From contig CAZPWT010000003.1 in NCBI GenBank assembly GCA_964590435.1, positions 1 to 64,000 on the forward strand: a stretch of 64,000 bases of DNA. Direction: 5' to 3'. The position numbers and the translations under genes are program-made. This DNA is from WSZJ01 sp964590435 (GTDB lineage Bacteria; Planctomycetota; MHYJ01; WSZJ01). Below, in pieces: positions 17,526-26,978 of this stretch. Position 1 is the stretch's first letter, and each line of letters begins with the position of its first letter. The notes beneath the pieces are model-generated. The model was not told where the DNA came from and did no database searches. It was given only the letters and a program-made list of their open reading frames with translations.

Positions 17526-20500
17526 CTACTTCTTCATCCTCTCCACCTCAACTCCCTGCTGCCTATTCCTCAAGTTCTTGTTGTATTGATCTTCCATCGC
17601 GTCGTTGGCGGACTTCAGCTCGGCGTCGAGCAGTTCCTGCTGCTGTTCCTGGAGCTTCTTGGCGGGCTGTTCCGCCGGCGAAGGCCGCTTCCTCGACTCC
17701 TCGATCTGCCCGATGACGCTCTGGCCGCGGTACATTGCGACGTGCCCTTCCTTTTCGGCCACGACGACCGCGAGGCCGCGGACGCCGGCGGTCTCCCAGA
17801 TGCCGCGCAGGTCGGTCTTGTCGCTGGCGATCTTCTGGTCGTCCGTGCCGAAGATCGTCACCTTGACACCCTCGGCGAAGCCTCCGCTGGCGACGTCGGA
17901 GATGTTCACGCGGACGTTGCCAGCCGTTTCCTCCTGCACGCCCATCGAGAGATTCGAGCGGAGGACGATGCCGGAGGCGAAGAAGTCGCCGGCCTTGACG
18001 CCGACGAGGTACGCGCCCGGATCCTTCAGTTCGAGCGTGAACGTCTGCTTCTCGCGGCGGCGGGCATTGGGGTGGTCGAGCTTGTACGTCTTCTCGAACA
18101 CCGGCTTGATCCCTGCGACCTCCACGGCCGAGGCATCGACGAGGTTCTTGCGGCGGAGCGCGAGCATCGTGAGGTCGACCTTGTAGGCCCGCACGTGCGC
18201 CTCGGCCACGCCGGCGTACTCGAGCTCGAGCTCCGCCGCCTTCGCCAGCGGGGCCGTCGTCACGTCGGCGACCGAGATCGCTTCACGCTCCAGGAACGCG
18301 ATCGACCGCGCCGCGTCCGCGGACTTCTCCTTCACCTTCTTGTAGTTCTCGATCGCCTTGTCCATCTCTCCCTTCGCGTGGAAGATCTGCGCCTTCATCA
18401 GCACCGCCTGGGTCCGGATCACGCCCGGCCCCGGGTTAGCCTTCGAGCCGTAGTCGAACGTCTCCAGCTTGTCGCAGAGCGTCAGCGCCTCCGGGAACTT
18501 GCGCTGGGCGAACAGCGAGAACGCCTGCGTGTAGTCGAACGTGTCGAGGTAACGCGACTTGGCGTATCGCGCCGCGGCCGAGCGGGCCGAGGCGTCCGCG
18601 AGGTCGAACTTGCCCGCCTCGAGGTAGGCGCTGCAGAGCGACAGCATCGCGCGGTCGTTCTCCTCGTGCGCCGGGAACCATGCCAGCACGTGCTCGAATG
18701 CCGCCGCGCTCTCGGCCAGCAGCTCCTCGCGCGTCAGCGCCTTGTCGTTCTTCTCGGCCGACGGGCGCACGGTCTTGGACTTCGAATACATCCGCTGGCC
18801 GAAGCCGAACAGCATGTCGCGGTTCAGCGGGCTGTCGGGGTAGTCGGAGAGCAGCGTCTTCATCCAGGCGACCGAGTCCTTCATCCGCCCGAGGTCCTCG
18901 AGCGCGCCGGCCAGGTTCGCCTCCTGCAGGAAGTACGCGTCGCAGGCGCCGCTCGACACCTGCATCGAGCGCTCGTGCTCGTTCACCGCGGCGTACGCCT
19001 TCGCCACCGCGCGGATCTTGTCGAACGGCACGACCTCGCCCGGCGCCTTCTCCTTCAGCACCTCGAAGTACTTCACCACCGTCTCGTTCTCGCCCAGCTC
19101 GACCGCGCTGTAGCCCAGCATCCGCGCCGCGCCGGCCGCGAACGCGTCGTTCAGCGTCGCCTTCTCGAACAGCGGCAGCAGGATGTCGCGGCACTCCTTC
19201 CACTTCTTCTTCTCGAACAGGATCGCTCCCGCCGTGTACCTCTCGCCGTGCGTCCAGGTCCAGCCGTCGCGATACGCGGCGCCCGGCGCGAGGACCTCGA
19301 CCTCCGGGCAGGCGCCCGGGGCGTCGGCGTACGCCCAGAACGTCACCTCCACCTTGCGCTCGGCTTCCGCCTGCGGCCCGACCAGCACCCGCAGCGAGCC
19401 CTTCGCGAACCGGAGCCCCGTGTTCTGCGGCAGCTCCACCACCGCGTACTGCGTCGTCGGACCGGTCACCGTCAGTTCGTACTTCACCGGGAACGCGTTC
19501 CCAGCGGCGACTTTCGCCATCGACGTGTTCTCGACCGGCTCCTTCACCGCCGCGGCCACCGGGCTCGCCAGCTTTCCTTCCACGACCGGCGTCGGCCACC
19601 CCGCCGTCCGCTTCACCGCCACCTTCACCGCCGCCTCCGGCGCCGCTCCCGTGTCGCGCGACGCCATCGCGTAGAACGTCCCGGCCCCGGACGGCTCCAC
19701 GACGCCGTCCGTCGCCGCGACCTCGCCGAAACCCTTCACCGACTGCCCGTCCACCTTGACCTCCGTCACGCCGCCCTTGTCGGGCGTCGTCTGCATCGCC
19801 AGCGCCAGCGCCGCCCGCTCGAACGCCGTCCGCGGACGACGGCCCAAGAGCCAGGCGCGGGACTTCAGGAGAAGCGCCTGCGCCGGGTCGATCTCGGCCA
19901 TCGCGAGGGCCGCGAGCGCCGTCGTCGCGTACCCCGTGTTCGCCGCGTCCGCCTGCGTCGCCGCCGCCGCCTCCCAGTGGTCGTCCTTCGCCAGTTTCGC
20001 CAGCTTCTCCAGCGCCGCCTTCGCTTCGTCCGTCTTCCCCGCCGCCTTCATCGCCAGCGCGACGCAGGCCAGCGCCCTCGGCGACAGCGAGTCGACGCCG
20101 CGCCAGAGGCGGAACAGGAAGCCGTACTCCGCGTGCTTCCCGCGGGACAGCGCGAACAGGATCAGCGCCTTCGTGTCGTCCGACGTCGCCTGCGCGAAAC
20201 GCTGCTTGAGCATCGAAGGGTCAGGCTCGATGTCGAACTCCGCCGCCTTCGCCTCGGCCGCCGCGAGGTACATGAGGACCGGCCACGCCGCGTCGTCCTG
20301 GGCCGCATCGGCCAGCCCCTGCGCCCGCAGCGCGGCAAACTCCATCACCGCCAGCTTCGTCGCTTCCGTCTTCTCCACCCGGTTCCGCGCCAGCCGCGCG
20401 ATCAGCCGCGCCGCCGCGTCGGAAGCGCGCGTCAGGTCGTCGCCGCCCTCGGCCAGCGCGTCCATCAGCGCCGCCGGCGAGGTTGCCACGAAGATCCGCG

Positions 20501-23500
20501 TCTTCCCCTGCCCGTCGAGCTTCAGCTCCGCCTTCGCCGTGAACGCGCCGCCCTTCTCCGCCACCGCCGACGGCGCCTTGGCGCGCATCGCCACCGTGAC
20601 GTCCTGCTTCGCCCCGTCGACGCTCACCGAGGCTACCGGCCCCGCCGTCCAGTCGAGGTCCTTCTCCGCCGTCGACCGCGCCGCGACCTTGACCTTTGTT
20701 TCCGTGCCGTTCAGGACGATCGACGCCTCGGCTTCCGCCGCGGACCAGTTCGTGAGAAGCACAACCACCGACGTCTTCTCGCCCTCGACCGCGCTTTCAG
20801 GGAAGCGCACCTCCGCGATCGCCGCCGCGCGCACCTTGACCGTCGCCTCCGCCGTCGCGATCGCGTTGCCTCCGTCGATCGCCCACGCCTGGAGCTCGAC
20901 GTCCTCGCGCTTCAGCGGCGCCCGGAACCGGAACGTCGCCGTCCCGTCCGCGCCGGCCTCCGCGGTCGCCCAGAGGTAGGGCAGCGGCTGCGCCGACGGG
21001 GCGCGACCCTGCGACCCGCCGCCGCGCGCGACGAGGTTCCGTCTCCCGCCCATGCGGCCGCCATACCGGCCACCGCCGCCGCCTCCGCCGTCGAGGGCGA
21101 AATCCTCGGACTCGTTGTGGTCGCTCTCCTCCGCCTCCTTGAACCTCACCACGTCCTTCTCGAGCATCACGCGGCGGTCGGCGCTCTTGTCCAGCTGGTC
21201 GAGCCGCGCCAGCGCCTCAAGGAGCTGAGGGTCGACCTGCTGCGTCTGCCAGGAGAACGTGGTCGCGACCGAGGAATCCGAAGCGAAGTACGGCCCCGGG
21301 CGCGCCGGGTTGAACGTCCCGGTGTCGATCCCCGTCGTGATCTCGGCCGAGGACAGCAGCCAGACCTCGCTGCCGGGCTTCGCGGTGACCTTCACGACGA
21401 TCTCCTCGCCCGGCTTGACTTCCTTCTTCTCCGGCTCGACCTTCACCTCCGGGCCTTTCACGGCGAAGTCCCGCGCGTCCGCGTGGAACTTCCCGCCCTG
21501 CATCATCATCACCGTCACCGTGAAGTCGCGCGTCGTGGACGGCGGCGCGGCCAGCTTCACCACGTTCTTCCCCTTCTCGAGCGTGACCGCCACGACCTGC
21601 TCGACCTTCTCGCCTTCGACCGTCACGAACGCCAGCCCCTTGTCCAGCCTCGACAGCACCGTCAGCTCGAATCCCTTCCCCGCCTCGAACTCGTCCGCGC
21701 CCGACAGCAGACGCAGCTTGCGCTCTTCCTTGTCGTCCATCACCGACACCGCCGTCTGGGCGCGCGTCGGCATCCCATCGGCGTCCTTCGTCGTCACCGT
21801 GATCGTGTGCAGCCCGGCGTCGTTGGCGCTCCACGAGAACTTCGCCTTCCCGTCCTTGTCCGTCGTCGCGTCGCCCTGCGCGACCGCGAAGCGCTGGCCG
21901 GCCTCGTTCGTGCGGACCACGGTCCAACGGAACGTTCCGCTGAACGCCGTGTCGTCCGCCTTCTTCGCCGTGAAGGCGATCGTCTTGGGCTCGCCCGCGA
22001 CGACCGGCTCCGTCACGCGCGACTCCGCGTCGAACACGACCGCGGGCGTCCGCGGCAGAAGCGGAATCCGCAGGTGTTCCATCGCCCCCTCGGCGCTGAG
22101 CTGCACGACCGCGACGCCGTCCCTGAAGAACCGGTCCGTGTCGCGGAGCTGGATCGCGACCGTCCCGTCCGGCCCTGTCGCCAGGTCGCGCCACTCGAGG
22201 TCGCCCGGCGCCAGCACGCGCACCCACCGGTCCGCCATCGGCCGGTTCCACGCGTCCCGCAGGATCGCCGTCGCGTCCACGTTGTCGCCCACGAAATGCG
22301 GCGCGTCGTCCGTGATGAAATCGAAATGAACGAAGCGTTCGCCGGCGCCGAACAGGCCGACCTGCGCGGTCCCGAGAAGCTTCTCCTGGGGAAGCGCCTT
22401 CTCCACGACGGAAACGTTCACCACCCCGCCCAGTCCCTTCGGCAGCGTGAATGCGGCCGCGGCCGTCCCGACCTTCGAGAGGGCGATCGTCCCCTCGTAG
22501 AAGACGACGTTCTGGCCCGACGAGGCGCGCAGGACGTAGTTCTTGTCCTTCGGCATCAGGTAAGCGCCGCCATTCGCGTCGCGAATCACCAGCCTCACCT
22601 TCACCTCGTCCCCGTCGCCGTACCGCGACCGGTCCGTCAGGATCAGCACGCGCGGCTCGCGCTTCGGCGCCACCGGCAGCGCGCCCAGCGCCATGTCGCG
22701 GAACGCGAGGTGCCCGTTCGACTCGGCCAGGATCGACAGCGTCGACGGCCGCATGTCCTCGTTCCACGCCTTCACGAGCTTCCCGTCCGCCGCCATCCGC
22801 ACCGTCGCGTTGTCGACCCGCTCGCCGGTGCGCAGGTTCTCGATCGCCACCGTCGCGCCGCTCCGGCCGGCCCGCGCGATCATCGCCAGGTCCGACACGA
22901 TCACCACCGTCTTCGCCTCCTGCGTCCCGATGCTCGCGCTCACCACGTAGGCCCCCGGGTCCTTCTTCGGCAGCTCGACGTCGAGCTTCATCTCCTTGAA
23001 GCGCTTGTAGTCCTTCACCGGGACGTCCCACTCCTTGTCCGGCGCGATCACCGCGACTTCCAGCGACTCCAGCCCGGTCGTCGACGCGCGCTTCTCGAAG
23101 TAGTCCTTCAGGTCGAGCGTCCAGAAGCGGAACTTGACCGTCTCGACGTTCCGGACGGTCAGCTTCACCGCCGGCGTCTCCGTGCTGGTGAAGATCTTCT
23201 CGCTCGCGAGCGCCAGCGACTTGTTCTGCAGCGTCTGCAGGAACTGCTGCGCCTGCCCCTGCCAGTTCCCGCCGACCTTCGGGAGCTCCTTCATCGAGGT
23301 CTCAAAATCGCCGAGCTCGTTCGCGAAGAGCTTTGCGGCCTCAAAGCGCGCCTGGTGTCCTTCGTTGTAGCCGGGGAACTTCGTCGCGACGCGCATCCAC
23401 GCCTCGACCGCTTCCTTCCATTTCTTTTCCTCCGAGTACGTCTGCCCGACGCGGAACGCCATGGCCGCCGCGCGCCCGTCCGTCGGGTGCAGGCCGCCGA

Positions 23501-24728
23501 ACTCCTCCGCCGCCGACCGCGCCGCCGCCCAGTCCTTGCGCTTGAACGCCCGCTCCGCCGCCTCGAACCTCACGTCCGCAATCGCCTGGCGGACTTCCGG
23601 CCAGCGGGGGGAATCGGGGAAGCGCTTGAGGAAGTCCTCGAGGGTGGCGATGGCCTTCGCGTCGTCCATGTCGGCGCGCCAGAGCCAGGCGACGCGCAGC
23701 AGTGCCTCGGGGGCGCGCTCGTCCTTCGCCATGGCGTCCGCGAACGCCGTCAGCTCCTTGCGCGCGTCGTCGCGCAGCTCCTCGTACTGCGTCAGCGCGA
23801 TCCCGGCCAGGTATCCGGCCTTCGGGCCCCATTCAGAAGCGGCGTAGTCCTTCGCGCAGCGGCGCAGCAGCGGCAGCGCGCGGCGCAGTTCCTCGATCGA
23901 CCCGGTCTGCCCGGCCTCGTTCACGTGCAGCAGCGCCGACAGCCAGAGCGCCTCGGCCGCGCGCGCCGACTGCGGGAATTCCGCCGGGATGCGCAGCCAC
24001 GCCGCCTTGCCGTCGAACGGCCGCCCCGTGTCGCGCAGCGCCGTCCCCTGCGCGAACAGCGCTTCGTCGAGCTTCGCGGACTTCGGGAACTTCTCGAAGA
24101 AGTCCTTGCACGTCTTGCGGAGCTGGTTGCGGTCCATCCCGCCCTTCAGCTCGCACGTGATCACGTCGATCCGCACGCCTTCCTCGTCCGCGCCCAGCGC
24201 CTCGAGCTCGATCGCCTTCACGAGCAGGTTGCGCGCGGCCTGGTAGTTCGCCACGAACGTCGGGTCCTTGGCTTCCTTGGGGTTCAGGAACTCGCGGCCG
24301 GCGTCGACGTAGATCATCGCGATCTTCCTGCGGCGCTCGGGCGCCGTGATCGCCGCCACCTGCGCATCGTAGATCTGCCCCGCCAGCGCGAATTCCTTCT
24401 TCGCCGCCAGCACGTCCCCCTTCTTGTAGAGCGCCTTCATCTTCAGCCCGCTCGCCGGGTAGTCCTTCACGAGCCGGTCGAGCGAAGCGATCGCCTCGTC
24501 ATTCTTTTTCGCGTTCTGCTGCGCCGTGGCGATCAGGATCAGGATCTCGTCCTGCCCGGCCTTCGCCTCGCCCAGCGCCTGGGTCAGCAACTGCTCCGCC
24601 TTCGCCCAGTCGCGGTCCTTGAGCGCGCTCTCGCCCAGCGCCCGGTTGTCGGTCACCGGCGGGTCGGCGTTGACGAGGCAGACGACGGCGAGGACGACGG
24701 AAAGCAGGGCCAGGCGGCGCTTCGACAT
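17526..24728 (-). CDS. giant alpha-2-macroglobulin-like protein with TPR regions
   Basis: The protein has 2400 residues, among the largest expected for the family. It has a signal peptide (residues 1-21, ending VNA). TPR repeats fill about 25-580. Macroglobulin-type beta domains (MG2-like, including GDEVKVRLVIRD) run to about 1200. A Gly/Arg linker (DGGGGGGGRYGGRMGG) sits near 1215. The A2M core domain (YLWATAEAGADGTATFRF) follows, then an alpha-alpha toroid (about 1430-1640), a second TPR block (about 1825-2140), beta domains and a charged coiled C-terminus. I see no CxEQ thioester motif, so covalent protease trapping is unlikely; it may be an envelope scaffold. The ATG at 24728 follows AGGAGA. 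Exported, probably periplasmic. Confidence 0.85.
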   Translation of the reverse strand: MSKRRLALLSVVLAVVCLVNADPPVTDNRALGESALKDRDWAKAEQLLTQALGEAKAGQDEILILIATAQQNAKKNDEAIASLDRLVKDYPASGLKMKALYKKGDVLAAKKEFALAGQIYDAQVAAITAPERRRKIAMIYVDAGREFLNPKEAKDPTFVANYQAARNLLVKAIELEALGADEEGVRIDVITCELKGGMDRNQLRKTCKDFFEKFPKSAKLDEALFAQGTALRDTGRPFDGKAAWLRIPAEFPQSARAAEALWLSALLHVNEAGQTGSIEELRRALPLLRRCAKDYAASEWGPKAGYLAGIALTQYEELRDDARKELTAFADAMAKDERAPEALLRVAWLWRADMDDAKAIATLEDFLKRFPDSPRWPEVRQAIADVRFEAAERAFKRKDWAAARSAAEEFGGLHPTDGRAAAMAFRVGQTYSEEKKWKEAVEAWMRVATKFPGYNEGHQARFEAAKLFANELGDFETSMKELPKVGGNWQGQAQQFLQTLQNKSLALASEKIFTSTETPAVKLTVRNVETVKFRFWTLDLKDYFEKRASTTGLESLEVAVIAPDKEWDVPVKDYKRFKEMKLDVELPKKDPGAYVVSASIGTQEAKTVVIVSDLAMIARAGRSGATVAIENLRTGERVDNATVRMAADGKLVKAWNEDMRPSTLSILAESNGHLAFRDMALGALPVAPKREPRVLILTDRSRYGDGDEVKVRLVIRDANGGAYLMPKDKNYVLRASSGQNVVFYEGTIALSKVGTAAAAFTLPKGLGGVVNVSVVEKALPQEKLLGTAQVGLFGAGERFVHFDFITDDAPHFVGDNVDATAILRDAWNRPMADRWVRVLAPGDLEWRDLATGPDGTVAIQLRDTDRFFRDGVAVVQLSAEGAMEHLRIPLLPRTPAVVFDAESRVTEPVVAGEPKTIAFTAKKADDTAFSGTFRWTVVRTNEAGQRFAVAQGDATTDKDGKAKFSWSANDAGLHTITVTTKDADGMPTRAQTAVSVMDDKEERKLRLLSGADEFEAGKGFELTVLSRLDKGLAFVTVEGEKVEQVVAVTLEKGKNVVKLAAPPSTTRDFTVTVMMMQGGKFHADARDFAVKGPEVKVEPEKKEVKPGEEIVVKVTAKPGSEVWLLSSAEITTGIDTGTFNPARPGPYFASDSSVATTFSWQTQQVDPQLLEALARLDQLDKSADRRVMLEKDVVRFKEAEESDHNESEDFALDGGGGGGGRYGGRMGGRRNLVARGGGSQGRAPSAQPLPYLWATAEAGADGTATFRFRAPLKREDVELQAWAIDGGNAIATAEATVKVRAAAIAEVRFPESAVEGEKTSVVVLLTNWSAAEAEASIVLNGTETKVKVAARSTAEKDLDWTAGPVASVSVDGAKQDVTVAMRAKAPSAVAEKGGAFTAKAELKLDGQGKTRIFVATSPAALMDALAEGGDDLTRASDAAARLIARLARNRVEKTEATKLAVMEFAALRAQGLADAAQDDAAWPVLMYLAAAEAKAAEFDIEPDPSMLKQRFAQATSDDTKALILFALSRGKHAEYGFLFRLWRGVDSLSPRALACVALAMKAAGKTDEAKAALEKLAKLAKDDHWEAAAATQADAANTGYATTALAALAMAEIDPAQALLLKSRAWLLGRRPRTAFERAALALAMQTTPDKGGVTEVKVDGQSVKGFGEVAATDGVVEPSGAGTFYAMASRDTGAAPEAAVKVAVKRTAGWPTPVVEGKLASPVAAAVKEPVENTSMAKVAAGNAFPVKYELTVTGPTTQYAVVELPQNTGLRFAKGSLRVLVGPQAEAERKVEVTFWAYADAPGACPEVEVLAPGAAYRDGWTWTHGERYTAGAILFEKKKWKECRDILLPLFEKATLNDAFAAGAARMLGYSAVELGENETVVKYFEVLKEKAPGEVVPFDKIRAVAKAYAAVNEHERSMQVSSGACDAYFLQEANLAGALEDLGRMKDSVAWMKTLLSDYPDSPLNRDMLFGFGQRMYSKSKTVRPSAEKNDKALTREELLAESAAAFEHVLAWFPAHEENDRAMLSLCSAYLEAGKFDLADASARSAAARYAKSRYLDTFDYTQAFSLFAQRKFPEALTLCDKLETFDYGSKANPGPGVIRTQAVLMKAQIFHAKGEMDKAIENYKKVKEKSADAARSIAFLEREAISVADVTTAPLAKAAELELEYAGVAEAHVRAYKVDLTMLALRRKNLVDASAVEVAGIKPVFEKTYKLDHPNARRREKQTFTLELKDPGAYLVGVKAGDFFASGIVLRSNLSMGVQEETAGNVRVNISDVASGGFAEGVKVTIFGTDDQKIASDKTDLRGIWETAGVRGLAVVVAEKEGHVAMYRGQSVIGQIEESRKRPSPAEQPAKKLQEQQQELLDAELKSANDAMEDQYNKNLRNRQQGVEVERMKK

Positions 24729-24943
24729 GGTCGGTTCTCCTGTAGACACTTTCCCCGTGCGGCCCGGGGGCTGGTGATAAGACGTCAGAAGGGAACGAAA
24801 GGTTCGGGCTGTTTTCCGATCTCCGAACAAGGGCCGAACAGGATACAGGGCGTATGCGTGCGGATACACCCGTTCCGCGGCGGATTGTTGCGCACCGTCG
24901 GGCCGATGCAAGTCCGAAGCGGGTGAGATCGCAAACCGCGGGC

Positions 24944-25076
24944 CTCCCTCTGAGCGTGAGAAAAAATCGCCGCGGACCAGGGCTGCGTCGGCTGAGGCTT
25001 CTGTTTCTCGCCAGCGTTTCCATTTGAGGCCGACTTCGCCCCGGCCCACGGCGATTTATTTCACGCTCAGAGGGAG
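24944..25076. repeat. long inverted repeat, first of an adjacent pair
   Basis: The arms 24944-24972 and 25049-25076 pair over about 28 bases with two or three mismatches (CTCCCTCTGAGCGTGA ... TCACGCTCAGAGGGAG). The 76-base centre has further partial pairing (GTCGGC with GCCGAC). It lies 216 bases upstream of the macroglobulin start and upstream of the importer operon. Confidence 0.85.
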
Positions 25077-25158
25077 ACGTCCGCCTGCTGGGGGCGCACC
25101 GGGAGCAGTTGGAACTGGGCCGCATGACCTCACGCCGCCTTGGCTGATGCCGTTTTCC

Positions 25159-25285
25159 CAGAGCGCGCGAAACAAGCGAGAGACGGCGAGCGATCGGGGC
25201 GAGCGGCACGCCGTCGCGGCAGTTAGCGACGGCGGGACGCGAGATCCGATCGCCGACGGCGCTCGCTTGTTTCACGCGCTCTCTG
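25159..25285. repeat. long inverted repeat, second of an adjacent pair
   Basis: The arms 25159-25197 and 25246-25285 pair imperfectly over about 38 bases (AGAGCGCGCGAAACAAGCGA against TCGCTTGTTTCACGCGCTCT, one mismatch). Inside, 25209-25235 forms a perfect nine-pair stem (CGCCGTCGC / GCGACGGCG). It ends 47 bases before the importer's first gene, so it would lie in the 5' untranslated RNA if the promoter is upstream. Confidence 0.85.
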
Positions 25286-25332
25286 TTTCGCCTTGGAGCC
25301 CCCCGTTCGCCCGTCTAGAGTGGCCCCCCCTC

Positions 25333-26196
25333 ATGTCGCTGAAAGCCCTCATCGCCGTCCTCTTCGCCGCCGCCATCGCCGCCGTGCTGGCCTGGCCCCG
25401 CGCCGCCGTCCGTCGCGCCCCGCCCGCCGACGCCCGCCGCATCGTCTCCCTCGTCCCCAGCGTCACCGACATCCTGTTCGACATCGGCGCCGGCGACCGC
25501 GTCCTCGGCCGGACGCGCTTCTGCTCCTGGCCCCCCGCCGCCGCTTCCGTTGAAATCGTCGGCGACTTCACCAGCCCGAACGCCGAGAGGATCGCGATGC
25601 TCAAACCCGACGCGGTCGTCGAGGCCGCGAGCCACCCGCAGGCGCTCGAGAAGCTGAAGGCCGCGGGGCTGCCCGTCGTCGAGGTCGGCACGCTGACGCT
25701 CGCCGACGCGCTTCAGCAGTACGACATCCTCGGGAAAACCACGGGCCTGGCGAAGGAAGCCGCCGCGGCGCGCGGACGCCTCGAGGCCGCTATGGAAGCC
25801 GAGGCCTCCCGCTGGAAGAACGCGCCGCGCGTCCGGGTCGCGCTGGTCGTCGAGCGGCTCGCCGACGCGCCGCAGGACGTCTACGTCGCCGGCGGGACCG
25901 GCTTCGTCAGCGAGCTCGCCGCCAAAGTTGGCGGTGAGAACGTCTTCGGCGACGTGAAGAAGGACTTCGTGAAAGTCTCGCCGGAAGACTTCGTCACGCG
26001 TGCCCCCGACGTCATCCTCGAGCTCAACAGCGTCGCCCCGCCCACGGACGCCGAGGCGCTCGCCGCCTGGTCGAAACTGCCGGCCATTCCCGCGGTGACT
26101 TCGAAGCGCGTTCGCGTGCTGCCGCAGGATTTCATCCTCGCGCCCGGGTCGAGGATGCACCAGTCGCTGAAGGTGCTGGGAGAGGCACTGCGGTGA
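25333..26196 (+). CDS. periplasmic substrate-binding protein, BtuF/FecB type
   Basis: The protein has 287 residues with an N-terminal membrane/signal segment (LIAVLFAAAIAAVLAW). The fold is the two-lobed metal-chelate binding type (PF01497): RRIVSLVPSVTDILFDIGAGDRVLGRT, split here as IVSLVPSVTDILF and GAGDRVLGRT, then the KPDAVVEA and APDVILELNS strands. It should capture cobalamin or an iron chelate and deliver it to the permease encoded next. The PSVTDILF and CSWPP words favour the cobalamin (BtuF) branch, which is inference. The ATG at 25333 starts just before the hydrophobic segment. The ATPase gene overlaps by 4 bases. Confidence 0.8.
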   Translation: MSLKALIAVLFAAAIAAVLAWPRAAVRRAPPADARRIVSLVPSVTDILFDIGAGDRVLGRTRFCSWPPAAASVEIVGDFTSPNAERIAMLKPDAVVEAASHPQALEKLKAAGLPVVEVGTLTLADALQQYDILGKTTGLAKEAAAARGRLEAAMEAEASRWKNAPRVRVALVVERLADAPQDVYVAGGTGFVSELAAKVGGENVFGDVKKDFVKVSPEDFVTRAPDVILELNSVAPPTDAEALAAWSKLPAIPAVTSKRVRVLPQDFILAPGSRMHQSLKVLGEALR

Positions 26197-26978
26197 TCCT
26201 GGAAGCGCGCTCGGTCACGGCCGGCTACGGAGGCGATCCGATCCTGCGCGACGTCACGCTCGGCGTCGAGGCCGGCACCTTCACCGCCGTCATCGGCCCT
26301 AACGGTTCCGGCAAGACGACCCTCCTGCGCGCGCTTCTCGGCCTCCTCGCCCCTTCGTCCGGCGAAGTCCTCCTCGACGGCAAACCGCTCGCCTCCACGC
26401 CTCGCCTCGAGCTCGCCCGCGCCGCGGCGCTCGTCGCGCAGGACGCGCCGCCGCTCTGGGACTTCTCCGCGCTGGAAGCCGTCCTCCTCGGCCGCCACCC
26501 GCGCCGCGCCTCGGGGTGGTTCGACGGCGACGAGGACGTCCGCGCCGCGGAGCAGGCCCTCCAGTCCGCCGGCGCCTCCGAACTCGCTTCACGCCGCATG
26601 GCCACCCTCTCCGGCGGCCAGCAGCAGCGCGTCGCGATCGCCGCCGCGCTGGCACAGGAGCCGCGCGTCCTTCTCCTCGACGAGCCGACCGCCAACCTCG
26701 ACCTCGCCGCGCAGGTCCAGACCTACACGCTCGTCCGCGACCTCTGCCGCTCCCGCAAGATCGCGGCGCTGGCCGTCACCCACGACGTCACCCTCGCCGC
26801 GATGTTCTGCGACCGCGTCGCCGTGCTCGTCAACGGCCGCATCGAGAAGGTGGGGACGCCTTCGGAAGCGCTGACAGCCGACACGCTGACGCGGGCGTTC
26901 GGGACGTCGATCGTGGTCGCGCCGCACCCGACGCTGGGGACGCCGGTCGTGCTGCCGGCCCCGGAGACCGGGCGATGA
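26193..26978 (+). CDS. ABC transporter ATP-binding protein, BtuD/FecE type
   Basis: The protein has 261 residues and starts with a GTG that overlaps the previous stop (GTGA). Walker A is GPNGSGKTT (35-43), the signature LSGGQQQR is near 139-146, and Walker B is RVLLLDEPT near 159-167, followed by a NLD D-loop and AVTHDVTLA with the switch histidine. This is the canonical layout of ATPases energising metal-chelate importers. It would drive uptake together with the FecCD-type permease that overlaps its stop. Confidence 0.9.
   Translation: MILEARSVTAGYGGDPILRDVTLGVEAGTFTAVIGPNGSGKTTLLRALLGLLAPSSGEVLLDGKPLASTPRLELARAAALVAQDAPPLWDFSALEAVLLGRHPRRASGWFDGDEDVRAAEQALQSAGASELASRRMATLSGGQQQRVAIAAALAQEPRVLLLDEPTANLDLAAQVQTYTLVRDLCRSRKIAALAVTHDVTLAAMFCDRVAVLVNGRIEKVGTPSEALTADTLTRAFGTSIVVAPHPTLGTPVVLPAPETGR

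Larger units (their letters stand above)
24729..25332. other. 604-base spacer between divergent genes
   Basis: The space between the macroglobulin gene (minus) and the ABC-importer operon (plus) holds two adjacent long inverted repeats, listed separately. The first 215 bases presumably contain the macroglobulin promoter, but no convincing -35/-10 pair was found. I looked for a cobalamin riboswitch before the importer and found no B12-box-like sequence. No open frame here has coding character. Confidence 0.6.

Noticed and set aside
24780..25332. Cobalamin riboswitch before the BtuF-like gene
   Set aside because: Uptake genes of this type often have one, but I found no B12-box-like sequence or the expected conserved core, only the two long palindromes.
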